NCBI RefSeq assembly: GCF_024500045.1
Contig: NZ_JTEO01000006.1
Location: forward strand, 186,001 to 250,000
Reading direction: 5' to 3'
Length of the DNA: 64,000 nt
From: Methanolobus chelungpuianus
Lineage (GTDB): Archaea > Halobacteriota > Methanosarcinia > Methanosarcinales > Methanosarcinaceae
The notes under the pieces were generated by a model. That model did no database searches and had not been told where the DNA came from. It worked only from the letters and a program-made list of their open reading frames with translations. Position numbers and translations under genes: made by a program. This document shows, piece after piece, positions 26,162-34,796 of the stretch. The number at the start of each line of letters is the position of its first letter. Within the stretch, counting starts at the first letter, position 1.

Positions 26162-26327
26162 AAGGTGCCCTCGGTAAATATATTATCTTTTATTATATTT
26201 ATTACGTGCAGATATATTACTGTTATTATGCAGCTAATAATATACATAATAGTATTATACATATTAGTATCCTAATTACCTTCCAGGCTGCGACAAATTG
26301 AAATTGATTGGAAAATATCCTTTATCT

Positions 26328-27068
26328 ATGAAGCTATCAGATGTAGTTGCCACCTTGGAACAAATAGCTCCTCCTGAACTGGCAGAGGATTTCGATATTG
26401 GCAGGATTGGACTCACCCTGGATCTTGAGAATGACATTCAGAAAATTGCCGTGTCTCTTGATCCTACACGGTATGTGCTGAAAAGAGCAGCAGATATAGG
26501 AGCGGATCTGCTCATAACACATCACACCCTGATCTTCCACCCATTGAACCTCATCAATAAGCCTCTTGCGGAAATTCTCAGGATAGCCCTGGACAACAAT
26601 ATCTCATTGTACTCGATGCACACCAATCTCGATAAGGCAAAGGGAGGCATCAACGACGCACTTGCAAGAAGGATAGGCCTTTCCAACATTGTTGATACCG
26701 CGGTCGGAAAGATCGGGACTGTCAGCTCCTGTCCTGCCGAGACCTTTGTGAACCACGTTGCAAAGAGCCTGGATACCCATGTCCAGTTCACGGGCCGCAA
26801 GGAAGAGATCAGCAAGGTCATGGTCTTTGGAGGAAGCGGCTTCAGGAACGAGTACCTCGCGGTGGCAAAGCAGTATGATGTCGATGCCTATGTTTCTGCA
26901 GAGCTGAAGCATGACATCATCCGCTCATGGGAGGACATGCTGCTGGTGGACGCCACCCACTACGCAACAGAGAATCCGGGCATGCAGGACCTATGCACTG
27001 TGCTGGAGGAGAAGCTGAGGCTTGACGTGGAATTCATCGACCACAACCCTTTCATCGAAGTACTCTGA
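26328..27068 (+). CDS. Nif3-like dinuclear metal-centre protein
   Basis: About 246 residues. The N-terminal motif LEQIAPPELAEDFDIGRIGL stands where most relatives have WDNxGLxVG, so this copy diverges at a normally conserved site. Metal ligands are visible in LLITHHTLIFHPL and the later THYATENPGM. Family members form hexameric toroids and are annotated as GTP cyclohydrolase type 2 homologues or NIF3; the physiological reaction is unclear. ATG 26328 is a better start than TTG 26298. A 52-codon charged protein gene follows 12 bp downstream and is probably co-translated. Confidence 0.85.
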   Translation: MKLSDVVATLEQIAPPELAEDFDIGRIGLTLDLENDIQKIAVSLDPTRYVLKRAADIGADLLITHHTLIFHPLNLINKPLAEILRIALDNNISLYSMHTNLDKAKGGINDALARRIGLSNIVDTAVGKIGTVSSCPAETFVNHVAKSLDTHVQFTGRKEEISKVMVFGGSGFRNEYLAVAKQYDVDAYVSAELKHDIIRSWEDMLLVDATHYATENPGMQDLCTVLEEKLRLDVEFIDHNPFIEVL

Positions 27069-27080
27069 GGTTGCAGGGCT

Positions 27081-27239
27081 ATGCCAGACGGTGATTCACA
27101 CATAGATGAAGATGAACTGGAAAGAATGCTGGAGGAACAGTCAAAGCTCAAGGAAAAGCCCAAGCACAGAGGCTACGGCGACTATGAGAGAAGAGGCATC
27201 TACAGGGGCCCTGATGTAAAGAACGAATCAAAGGATTGA
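27081..27239 (+). CDS. Small charged protein coupled to nif3
   Basis: 52 residues beginning MPDGDSHIDEDELERMLEEQ with a basic centre (KLKEKPKHRGYGDYERRG) and an end IYRGPDVKNESKD. AGGG lies just before the ATG, and the start is only 12 bp after the nif3 stop codon. The first half is probably a helix with clustered Glu. The placement, RBS and amino-acid composition support a real gene, although it is short. I do not recognise a family. A role as a small partner of the Nif3 protein or of nucleic acid is a guess. Confidence 0.6.
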   Translation: MPDGDSHIDEDELERMLEEQSKLKEKPKHRGYGDYERRGIYRGPDVKNESKD

Positions 27240-27265
27240 AAGACGGTCTCCAGCCGTCCTCAATC
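27234..27265. terminator. Hairpin bridging two convergent stop codons
   Basis: GATTGA (27234-27239) pairs with TCAATC (27260-27265), and inside that GACGG pairs with CCGTC around a 7-nt loop. The outer stem contains the TGA of the small charged gene on the plus strand and the TGA of trm56 on the minus strand. It can act as a terminator for both directions. Confidence 0.5.
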
Positions 27266-27805
27266 TCGTCCTTCCAGCCTGTTATCAACGACCTTCTTCC
27301 CGCGTTCAGCCGGGATGATCTTCAGTTCCCCGCCAGCGAACTCTTTTTTGAGGGGATCGGTCGAAGCTATCCTGTCAAGGGTCACAGCCACTGCAGCGAC
27401 CTCCGAATGGGGCTGGTTCCCTACCGCAACATTCCAGTCAGCCATTTCGTATATCTCGAAGGGTACTTTCTCGGCTCCCACGACTATCAGGAGCTTCTCA
27501 CACTGCCCAATATCGCTGGCTGCGTCAGGAAGGTTGACCCCGTACATGGACAGGTGACATACCTTGCCACCTTCTTCCTTCCATTTTCGTATCTCGGCCT
27601 TCCAGTTTACATCGTTCCTGACGTAGAATTCCCCACCCCATCTTTTTGCAACGTCCATGATGTTCTCTGCGAGCTTACTGTCATCCGATGCCAGCAGCAT
27701 GCCCTCGGCCCCGAAGGCCCTTGCAGTAAGCCCGACATGAGTGGTTATCCTCTTATCCCTCACAGGACGATGGCCAAGCCTTAATATAACTATCCTCTTC
27801 ATCAT
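27260..27805 (-). CDS. tRNA (cytidine-56 2'-O)-methyltransferase
   Basis: 181 residues, matching archaeal Trm56 in full: VILRLGHRPVRDKRITTHVG near residues 5-24, AFGAEGMLLASDDSKL, YGVNLPD and LIVVGAEKVPFEIYEMADWN. The GAEKVP and GNQPHSEVAA blocks form the SPOUT trefoil knot that binds SAM. The enzyme methylates the ribose of C56 in the T-loop of archaeal tRNAs. It begins 8 bp after the AMP phosphorylase stop codon, so the two share a transcript. Confidence 0.92.
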   Translation of the reverse strand: MMKRIVILRLGHRPVRDKRITTHVGLTARAFGAEGMLLASDDSKLAENIMDVAKRWGGEFYVRNDVNWKAEIRKWKEEGGKVCHLSMYGVNLPDAASDIGQCEKLLIVVGAEKVPFEIYEMADWNVAVGNQPHSEVAAVAVTLDRIASTDPLKKEFAGGELKIIPAERGKKVVDNRLEGRD

Positions 27806-27813
27806 GCACCCTT

Positions 27814-29334
27814 TCAGAGTCCCTTGACCTCGTCAACTCTTTCAATGAGCATGCCTTCGACGAAAATTGGCGGGAACTCCCTTGCATATCTTACTGCGTC
27901 TGCAAGCTTCTCTTTCTTGTCGGCATAGACGGTGAGCACAGGCTGGCCTTTCGCCACGGATTCACCGCGCTTCTTGTGGATAAGGACACCTGCCCCCTTG
28001 TCGTTGGGAGCGCCTGCGAAGCGTGCCAGCTGGACGATCCTCTTGTTATAGAACTCGATGATATACCCGTTGGAGGGTGCCAGGATCTCCGCAGTGTGCT
28101 GCCCAACAGCTATATCCCTGTAACTGACATCAGGGTTACCGCCCTGTACCTCGATTATCTCTTTCATCTTTGCCAGGGCCTTGCCGTTCCTAAGCGTTTC
28201 GAGAGCAAGCTCCCTTCCCTGGCCACGTGGTGCGGCTCCACCCATCTCAAGCAGCATGCCTGCTATAACGACACTCTTCTCGATGAGGCTGTTGGGACCT
28301 TCCATTGTCTCAAGGACCTTCAGGGCCTCCCTGACTTCAAGTGCCGGACCTACTGTCCTTCCCACAGGCGAGGCGCCGTAGGTCAGGGCGCAGTCCACAT
28401 CCATGCCCAGGCGCTCTCCAAGGCTTATGAGATCCCTCGCAAGCTTGCGCCCGGCCTTCACATCGAGTATCTTGGTGCCGGGACCTATTGGTATATCCAT
28501 GACGACCTTCTGGGCACCTACAGCGCCCTTTTTGGCCATGATGGAGGCAAGGAGCTGGCAGTGGGGGTCGACTGAAAGCGGGTACTCGATCTTGATAAGC
28601 TTGTCGTCGGCAGGCGCAATGTTGGTTCCGCCTCCCCATACGATGACCCCCCCGACCTTTTCCGTCATTTCCTTGATCTGCGTGGCTGTGAAGTCCACCG
28701 GCGCCAGGATCTCCATCAGATCTGCAGTGCCTCCGGCCCCGGTTATGGCACGGGAGCTGGTCTTTGGTATGAGCAGGCCGTTGGCCGCGACTATAGGAAC
28801 AACCAGCAGTGTTATCTTATTCCCTGGAACACCGCCTATCGAGTGCTTGTCCATTATAGGGGAAGTGGAGAACTTTATCTGTTCCCCGGTCTCGATCATA
28901 GCCCTTGTAAGCCATTCGGTCTCATCCTCTGAAAGGTCCCTTATATAGGTGGATGTAATGAAAGCGGCAAGCTCAACATCGCTCAGGTTCTCCTCAACTA
29001 TATCCCTCACAAGGAGGTTCACCTCGTCCCTTTCCAGTTTCTTGCCATCCATCACCTTGCGGACTATATGGGCAGACTTGGGCTTCTCCGCGGGCTCAAC
29101 ATCGACTGTCTCGGTCCATTCCTTGCGGAGCTGTTCCTGTACCTCATGGTAGACGCCTATCATTCCCGGGGCTATCATATCTTCCGTGAAATCCACTATT
29201 GCAGTCAAAGTAGCGTGATTACGCACCCTTACCCTGTCACCCTCATAGACGCCAAGCTCCTTGGCATCCAGTGTGTTCATAACGACCTTGTATTTACCGA
29301 CCTTGATATCAATAGGCTGTACTTTTAACTGCAT
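27814..29334 (-). CDS. deoA: AMP phosphorylase
   Basis: 506 residues of the archaeal thymidine-phosphorylase family, with an extra N-terminal domain (about 1-85: LKVQPIDIKVGKYKVVMNTL) not found in bacterial DeoA. Substrate motifs include DKHSIGGVPGNK, KTSSRAITGAGGTADLMEIL and the phosphate loop LVVPIVAANGLLIPKTSSR. It converts AMP (also CMP, UMP) and phosphate to base and ribose-1,5-bisphosphate. This feeds R15P isomerase and form III Rubisco in the archaeal nucleoside pathway; neither is in this window. ATG 29334 follows GGTGGAACC closely and excludes 15 upstream codons. Confidence 0.93.
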   Translation of the reverse strand: MQLKVQPIDIKVGKYKVVMNTLDAKELGVYEGDRVRVRNHATLTAIVDFTEDMIAPGMIGVYHEVQEQLRKEWTETVDVEPAEKPKSAHIVRKVMDGKKLERDEVNLLVRDIVEENLSDVELAAFITSTYIRDLSEDETEWLTRAMIETGEQIKFSTSPIMDKHSIGGVPGNKITLLVVPIVAANGLLIPKTSSRAITGAGGTADLMEILAPVDFTATQIKEMTEKVGGVIVWGGGTNIAPADDKLIKIEYPLSVDPHCQLLASIMAKKGAVGAQKVVMDIPIGPGTKILDVKAGRKLARDLISLGERLGMDVDCALTYGASPVGRTVGPALEVREALKVLETMEGPNSLIEKSVVIAGMLLEMGGAAPRGQGRELALETLRNGKALAKMKEIIEVQGGNPDVSYRDIAVGQHTAEILAPSNGYIIEFYNKRIVQLARFAGAPNDKGAGVLIHKKRGESVAKGQPVLTVYADKKEKLADAVRYAREFPPIFVEGMLIERVDEVKGL

Positions 29335-29455
29335 GGTTCCACCTTTTTTAGTACTGTCAAATGCACTACTAGATAACAACTAAGGGTAAATATGTTTATG
29401 GTAGTTGTGCTTAAATATGGAAAATATGATGGAAATGCTTCAAGCAGGCAATGTT

Positions 29456-29749
29456 CTAAACCTCTGCAGTCACTTCCATCTGACACTTAGAGGATGCTCT
29501 GTCCTTACTGGTGCGGAAGAGATTGCTGGTCAAGCAGACCATCCATCTCCAGTGCAGTACGACGTGAATGACTGAGAATGCAACCATGATAATCCCGATC
29601 TGTTCATGCATATGAAGCCATTCCCTTCCGTCCAGCCCCAGGTAGCTTATACCCTTGCCTCCGTACATCAGGATCCCTGAAAGACTCACTATAAATGACT
29701 GTGCCAATAGTGGGATGTCCACGATATAATTCAGCTTTGACCTGTTCAT
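29456..29749 (-). CDS. DUF4405 cytochrome-b-like membrane protein
   Basis: 97 residues from ATG 29749, which has AGGAG 6 bp upstream (earlier in-frame starts lack it). Two or three membrane helices are visible: VDIPLLAQSFIVSLSGILMY and IIMVAFSVIHVVLHWRWMVC. The histidines in LHMHEQIGI and IHVVLHWRW have the spacing used for heme ligation in the DUF4405 family, so a small b-type cytochrome is possible. The C-terminal tail (RTSKDRASSK) is soluble. It has no same-strand partner and begins after a 340-bp region lacking other genes. Confidence 0.7.
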   Translation of the reverse strand: MNRSKLNYIVDIPLLAQSFIVSLSGILMYGGKGISYLGLDGREWLHMHEQIGIIMVAFSVIHVVLHWRWMVCLTSNLFRTSKDRASSKCQMEVTAEV

Positions 29750-30092
29750 TCTAAACTCCTGTTTTACTTCTTTATCCTTTGGTTCTCGTTTCAACCCGAT
29801 TTTAGTTCATGAGTGATGATAAGATCACATACACTGTTGCAGAGGTAGAGGTTGTTCGTTGTGATAGTTTGCAGTGGTTGGTAGTGCTGCATATGTGATC
29901 TTAACAATCCCCTGATCCGGAAGTTCAAATAAATAGATGCTTACAAAAAATTGAGCCTCAAACAAACTTAGTATGACTAATGAAGGTTTAGTGAACCTTT
30001 GATTGCCTGAGAAAGCTTTACATAACAGATAATGATGCCGAAGCCTCAGTGCAACCACTGTACTTAAAAACAATCAGTAGTGATACGTTTCT
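29750..30092. other. Intergenic region with one small hairpin
   Basis: This gap contains no supportable gene. A 6-bp stem (AAGGTT 29983-29988 and AACCTT 29994-29999, 5-nt loop) is present upstream of the guanine deaminase gene. No strong TATA element or repeat stands out. Confidence 0.4.
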
Positions 30093-30554
30093 ATGAATTA
30101 TTTCATGCAGACAGCCATAGATGAAGCCCGGCACGGGATGGACCATAATCACGGCGGACCCTTCGGTGCGGTGATAGTAAAGGACGGTGAGATCATCTCC
30201 AGAGCCCATAACGAAGTACTCAGGACAAACGACCCCACGGCCCATGCGGAGATACTGGCCATAAGGCAGGCTTCTGAGCTGCTTGACAGGTTCGACCTGT
30301 CAGATTGCGAGATATACACCACCTCGGAGCCCTGTCCCATGTGTCTTGCCGCTATTTACTGGGCGCGCATCAGGACAGTCTATTTCGGCTCCGGCAAGGA
30401 AGATGTTGCACGCATAGGATTTGATGACAGCCGTTTCTATGAGATAATCAGGAGTGGGAATGGTTCGGAGCTCAGCCGTATCAACATCGAAAAAGAAAAA
30501 TGCCTGGAGCTGCTTAAGCGCTGGGAAAAGAAACCGGACAAGCAGATGTACTGA
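30093..30554 (+). CDS. guaD: Guanine deaminase (cytidine-deaminase fold)
   Basis: 153 residues of the zinc deaminase superfamily. Zinc ligands are His51 (TAHAE, with catalytic Glu53), Cys81 and Cys84 (EPCPMC). The phrases GGPFGAVIVKDG, NDPTAHAEILAIR, CLAAIYWAR and IGFDDSRFYEII, with the ending KPDKQMY, closely match bacterial GuaD rather than TadA. It would convert guanine to xanthine and ammonia in purine salvage or degradation. It stands alone on the plus strand; a mechanosensitive channel gene follows 86 bp later. There is no clear RBS, so a short leader is possible. Confidence 0.85.
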   Translation: MNYFMQTAIDEARHGMDHNHGGPFGAVIVKDGEIISRAHNEVLRTNDPTAHAEILAIRQASELLDRFDLSDCEIYTTSEPCPMCLAAIYWARIRTVYFGSGKEDVARIGFDDSRFYEIIRSGNGSELSRINIEKEKCLELLKRWEKKPDKQMY

Positions 30555-30640
30555 AAAGTAAGGGGAAACATCAAGTATATTAAGTAACTTTGTTTAAAAT
30601 ATATTAATAAGAATAAGGGCCTGCAGGCGGATGGACAGGA

Positions 30641-31825
30641 ATGCCACTTCAAGATTTTGCAGTAAGTATCGTATCATTTGCTATCACATTATTGCTTTTG
30701 CTCGTGCTCAGTTATCTTTTCAGGAAGAAGGCATTCTTCTCAAAAGACAGGATAATACAGCAACTGGTCATTCTGATCATCCTTGCTGCCGGCCTCGGGA
30801 TAGCAGTACTGACCCTTCCCCTGAGCACTGATGACAAGAACCTGATCCTGACCCTCGCAGGTATCGTTATCGGTGCAGCCATCACCTTTGCTTCGACCAC
30901 ATTTGTCGCCAACGCCATGGCAGGCATAATGCTCCGGCTGATCAACCCTTTCAGGAGAGGGGATTTCATAAAGACCAACGACACCTTCGGAAGGGTGACC
31001 GAGATAAATTTCCTGCACACCCAGGTACAGTCTGTTGACAGGGACCTCATAATGATACCGAACAGGATGCTTGTATCATATCCGCTCAAGACCATCAGGT
31101 CATCGGGTACGATCATTTCTGCAAGTGTTTCCCTTGGATATAATATATCACGCAAGACCATTGAAAAGAACCTGCTGATTGCAGCCGAAAGGACAGGGCT
31201 TGAGAACCCTTTCGTGCATGTCACCGAACTGGGAGATTTTTCTGTCACCTATAAAGTTGGAGGATTGCTCAGAGACGTGGAAAGCATCATAACAAAGAGG
31301 TCCGATTTTAAAAAGAATGTCATGGACTCACTTCACGAGGCTGACATTGAGATCGTTTCACCTACTTATACGAACAGGAGAAACCTGAAAGACGATTACG
31401 TATGCATACCTCCTGAAGAGAAGGGAGGAACACCGGTAATGCACGATGAGTCAATACCAAAGACCGAGGACATTATATTCGATAAGGCTATCGAGGCCAG
31501 GAACCTGGAAGCCATATACACCAACTGGGAGCGCTTTCCCGAAAGAAGAAAAGCGATAGAGGAAAGAATAAAGGAACTGCCGGATGAGAAAGCCCTGGAA
31601 AGCATGAAGATTGAACTAAGGTCGCTGGCAGAGCAGGAACAGGAACTGAAGCCTTCCCTCGACCTACTGAAGAGCAAAGCTGGTATCAGGAAGGATATGG
31701 ACGAAGAGGAGAGGAAGCATATCCTTGACATGATAGCTGACCTTGATACAAGGGAACATGCAATAGATGACAGATACAGTAAACTGGAACTCAGGGTTGA
31801 TAAGTTACTTGAGGGACGTACATAG
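30641..31825 (+). CDS. MscS-family mechanosensitive channel with C-terminal coiled coil
   Basis: 394 residues. Three membrane helices lie at about 5-28, 42-62 and 65-100. The third contains IVIGAAITFASTTFVANAMA and leads to INPFRRGDFIKTNDTFGRVT and MIPNRMLVSYPL, the MscS pore and beta-domain signature. The cytoplasmic domain continues to about residue 265. A charged region of about 110 residues follows, predicted coiled coil (LRSLAEQEQELKPSLDLLKS), which is longer than in E. coli MscS and may add oligomerisation or gating control. It releases solutes on osmotic downshift. RBS-like GGATGGACAGGA precedes the ATG. Confidence 0.9.
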   Translation: MPLQDFAVSIVSFAITLLLLLVLSYLFRKKAFFSKDRIIQQLVILIILAAGLGIAVLTLPLSTDDKNLILTLAGIVIGAAITFASTTFVANAMAGIMLRLINPFRRGDFIKTNDTFGRVTEINFLHTQVQSVDRDLIMIPNRMLVSYPLKTIRSSGTIISASVSLGYNISRKTIEKNLLIAAERTGLENPFVHVTELGDFSVTYKVGGLLRDVESIITKRSDFKKNVMDSLHEADIEIVSPTYTNRRNLKDDYVCIPPEEKGGTPVMHDESIPKTEDIIFDKAIEARNLEAIYTNWERFPERRKAIEERIKELPDEKALESMKIELRSLAEQEQELKPSLDLLKSKAGIRKDMDEEERKHILDMIADLDTREHAIDDRYSKLELRVDKLLEGRT

Positions 31826-31916
31826 ATTTTTATATAATCGAAGGAATGGTTCACCGATGGCAGCGCCATACAGATAAAGAAAAGATGAATTGAATCAAAG
31901 GTTGTTTATTCTTTCA

Positions 31917-32804
31917 ATGATGATCGGTGTGCTTGGACCAAAAGGTTCCTACTCTGAGAAAGCTGCTGGACAGTGGCTTGCTGAAATATTTCCCGGGGAA
32001 ACTGCTAGTATCCACTCTGAGAGTTGCCGTGACCCTGTCCTGCATTATTGCGACGATATACAGGATGTTTTCTCATTCCTTAGAGAAGGTCCCGTGGATA
32101 TTGGCCTGGTGCCCGTGGAGAATTCCATTGAAGGTTCTGTAGGAGTAACCCTTGACATGCTGCTGGAGCATGATGTGACCATAATCGGTGAGACCGTTGT
32201 TGCCATCGAGCATTGCCTGCTTTCAAAGGGCAGAAAGGAAGACATAAGGATAATACTCTCACATCCCCAGGGTCTTGCACAGTGCAGGCATTTCCTGAAG
32301 GAGAATTTCAGGGGAGCGGAGCTGAGGACCACAGGCAGCACATCCCATGCTGCAAAACTGGCCACGGAGTTCGAGGAGATGGCAGCCATCGCATCCCGCG
32401 AGTCGGCTCAGACGTACGGCCTCAACATCCTGGTATCCAATATCCAGGACAGGAAGCACAATCACACCCGCTTCCTGATAATGGTGCGTTCGGATGAGGC
32501 TTCTGCCGGATACCCCTACAGGAGCTATGAGGACCGCACTTACAAGACATCCATAATAGTGTATCTGGACCGCGACAGGCCAGGAGCTCTTTACGAGATA
32601 CTCGGGGAATTTGCCCGCAGGAAGATAAACCTCACCAGGATAGAATCCAGGCCCTCCAAAAAGACTCTTGGGGACTACCTGTTCTATATCGATCTTGAAG
32701 GCAGGACGAGCGATGATATTATAAAAGAAGCAATATATAATGTAGAGTCAAAAGTCGGCATGTTAAAGATGCTTGGCTCCTATCCTGCATCAGAGCCAGT
32801 GTGA
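31917..32804 (+). CDS. pheA: Prephenate dehydratase
   Basis: About 295 residues. The dehydratase part (1-180) starts IGVLGPKGSYSEKAA and includes VPVENSIEGSVGVTLDML and the catalytic region ETEF-type ATEFEEMAAIASRESAQTY with the TRFLIM strand. A C-terminal ACT domain follows (YKTSIIVYLDRDRPGALYEI, ESRPSKKTLGDYLFYIDLEG), which binds phenylalanine for feedback control. It makes phenylpyruvate for Phe synthesis. Two in-frame ATGs at 31917 and 31920 are possible starts; the earlier frame extension from 31890 uses a weak TTG. The gene order next to the MoxR block appears unrelated. Confidence 0.93.
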   Translation: MMIGVLGPKGSYSEKAAGQWLAEIFPGETASIHSESCRDPVLHYCDDIQDVFSFLREGPVDIGLVPVENSIEGSVGVTLDMLLEHDVTIIGETVVAIEHCLLSKGRKEDIRIILSHPQGLAQCRHFLKENFRGAELRTTGSTSHAAKLATEFEEMAAIASRESAQTYGLNILVSNIQDRKHNHTRFLIMVRSDEASAGYPYRSYEDRTYKTSIIVYLDRDRPGALYEILGEFARRKINLTRIESRPSKKTLGDYLFYIDLEGRTSDDIIKEAIYNVESKVGMLKMLGSYPASEPV

Positions 32805-32844
32805 TCGAAGAGACAGCGGGCCACGACAACAAGCGGTACTTATC

Positions 32845-33717
32845 ATGGACATCAGGAAATTCGTGCAAACACAGGAAGCTGCCCTGAAGAGATACCGCAG
32901 GACATATAAGCTGCTCGACTTTCTCACGATCCTTATCCTCATTTATACATTTCTTATCTTGCTGAGTGCCGATCAGGCACTGCCGTTCATAAAGAGTTTC
33001 GAGGTTCGCTCAGGAACAAGTTATGATCTTGCCGGGTTCAGTATACCTTTTGCAACAGTGGTGCTCCTGGCCCTGTCTGCGCTTGTGTCTCTGGCGTTAA
33101 CCCTTATCATTCACATAAGGGACAAGAGGATCAATACCATCGGGCTCGTAGAAGAAAAATATCCAGGACTTCGGGAAAGGCTGCGAACCGCCTATGATAA
33201 CCTGGACCTTGACAATATCATTGCCAACGACCTGCGACAGGCAGTATCGTCATCCGTGGAAAAGGTAAGTTCTTCCGCTTTTCTAAGGAAAAGAAGGATC
33301 AACTTTGGCATAATGGTGATAATAGTCTCCGTTATCTTACTGGCCTTTGTCACTATGAACAGCATACACGTAGTGGACCCCGGTGACTGGGAAAACGTAC
33401 TCGATGATCTCTTTCCGGACAGCTCGGATGATGACCTCTTCGAGATAGATGAGGACACTCAGGAGAATACAGGCGCGGAGAACATTACAGGAGAGCCGGC
33501 AGTGATAGTGGTGGAAGGGACTGAGGTGGACCTTAGCCTGCCCCCCGGATCGGGAGTCGGCTTTAACGAGGGCAATGACAGCGAGCAGGACACGGATTTT
33601 GTGCCTTCATCGTCCTACGAGATCGATGCCATATCCTCACAGACCTATTATGAGAGCTTCCCTGAAGGCTATGAGAGCGTTATCAAGTCATACTTTGAAC
33701 AGATGGCTCAAAAGTAA
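32845..33717 (+). CDS. Membrane protein preceding MoxR, family uncertain
   Basis: 290 residues. Two membrane helices lie near residues 24-42 (LDFLTILILIYTFLILL) and 65-90 (FATVVLLALSALVSLALTLI). A cytoplasmic segment follows, then a third helix near 155-172 (FGIMVIIVSVILLAFVTM). The C-terminal 115 residues are very acidic (DLFPDSSDDDLFEIDEDTQE) and probably outside the cell. It resembles a family that precedes MoxR genes in haloarchaea and methanogens, annotated DUF7502 as I recall. It begins 40 bp after pheA and 69 bp before moxR on the same strand. It may anchor or be assembled by the MoxR/VWA machine. Confidence 0.65.
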   Translation: MDIRKFVQTQEAALKRYRRTYKLLDFLTILILIYTFLILLSADQALPFIKSFEVRSGTSYDLAGFSIPFATVVLLALSALVSLALTLIIHIRDKRINTIGLVEEKYPGLRERLRTAYDNLDLDNIIANDLRQAVSSSVEKVSSSAFLRKRRINFGIMVIIVSVILLAFVTMNSIHVVDPGDWENVLDDLFPDSSDDDLFEIDEDTQENTGAENITGEPAVIVVEGTEVDLSLPPGSGVGFNEGNDSEQDTDFVPSSSYEIDAISSQTYYESFPEGYESVIKSYFEQMAQK

Positions 33718-33786
33718 CATAACTATAGATTTAATCACTGATCACATTAACCAATATCCAAAGGACGAGAACAAAGGAGAGAACAA

Positions 33787-34758
33787 ATGGCTAGCGACAT
33801 GAACTCAAGGGATCTGACACAAACATACAGGGTTGCCGGGGATATGTTTGCCACCCTTTTCAGAGAGATCGGAAAAGTGGTTGTCGGTCAGGACGAAACC
33901 GTAGAGCAGATAATCATTGCGATACTGTGCAACGGGCATGCCCTGGTGGAAAGTAACCCGGGACTTGGCAAGACGCTCACAATATCCACAATAGCAAAGG
34001 CGCTGGATCTTAACTTCAGCAGGATACAGTGTACCCCTGACCTCATGCCTGCAGACATCACCGGAACCCATATCATCGAGGACGTGGGCGGCTCAAAGCA
34101 GTTCAAGTTCGAGGCCGGACCGGTATTTGCCAATATCGTGCTGGCGGATGAGATCAACCGTGCATCCCCGAAGACACAGTCAGCACTCCTTGAGGCCATG
34201 CAGGAAAAGCAGATCACCGTGGGCAATGATACTTTCATGCTTGAGCAGCCGTTCTTCATCCTTGCAACCCAGAACCCCATAGAGATGGAAGGAACTTTCC
34301 CGCTTCCAGAGGCCCAGCTTGACAGGTTCCTCCTCAAGATCCTTGTGGATTACCCGAAATATGAGGATGAGATCGAGATAGTTAACCGCTACACCCGCTC
34401 AATAATGCCCACCGTCGGCAAGGTCGTTAACAAGAACTCCCTCCTCGACCTGCAGAAGCTCACAAGGGACGTGCCAATCGCAGACGACATCAAGAGCCGT
34501 GTCATCAAGATAGTCATGAGCACCCGTATCAGGAACGAGTTCATTGAATACGGCGCTTCCCCAAGGGCTTCCATTGGACTCATCCTTGCGGCAAAGGCAA
34601 GGGCCCTGATAAAGGGAAGGAACTATGTGAGCAACGAGGATATCGATGCCATGGCCTACCCGGTGTTAAGGCACAGGATAATCCTTACCTTTGAATCAGA
34701 AAGGAAAGGTATCACAACTGACCAAGTCATCAGGAACATCCTTGAAAAGATCAAATAA
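33787..34758 (+). CDS. MoxR-family AAA+ ATPase
   Basis: 323 residues. Walker A is in ESNPGLGKTLTISTIAKAL near 56-74. Walker B is VLADEINRASPKTQSALLEA near 120-139, followed by sensor motif ILATQNPIEMEGTFPLPEAQ. The lid domain ends with NEDIDAMAYPVLRHRIILTF. MoxR proteins act as chaperones that insert metal cofactors or assemble complexes, usually with a VWA protein partner. Here DUF58 and two VWA-domain genes follow directly, as in other MoxR clusters. GGAGAGAACAA precedes the ATG. Confidence 0.93.
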   Translation: MASDMNSRDLTQTYRVAGDMFATLFREIGKVVVGQDETVEQIIIAILCNGHALVESNPGLGKTLTISTIAKALDLNFSRIQCTPDLMPADITGTHIIEDVGGSKQFKFEAGPVFANIVLADEINRASPKTQSALLEAMQEKQITVGNDTFMLEQPFFILATQNPIEMEGTFPLPEAQLDRFLLKILVDYPKYEDEIEIVNRYTRSIMPTVGKVVNKNSLLDLQKLTRDVPIADDIKSRVIKIVMSTRIRNEFIEYGASPRASIGLILAAKARALIKGRNYVSNEDIDAMAYPVLRHRIILTFESERKGITTDQVIRNILEKIK

Positions 34759-34796
34759 TCCCGGTCCCCGACCAAAACCTAATCCAATAACCGGCA

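Noticed and set aside
30021-30060. Possible CRISPR-like or repeat array anywhere in the window
   Set aside because: I looked for regularly spaced identical repeats; only the satD promoter units and the protein-coding 30-bp repeats were found, and neither has variable spacers of CRISPR type.
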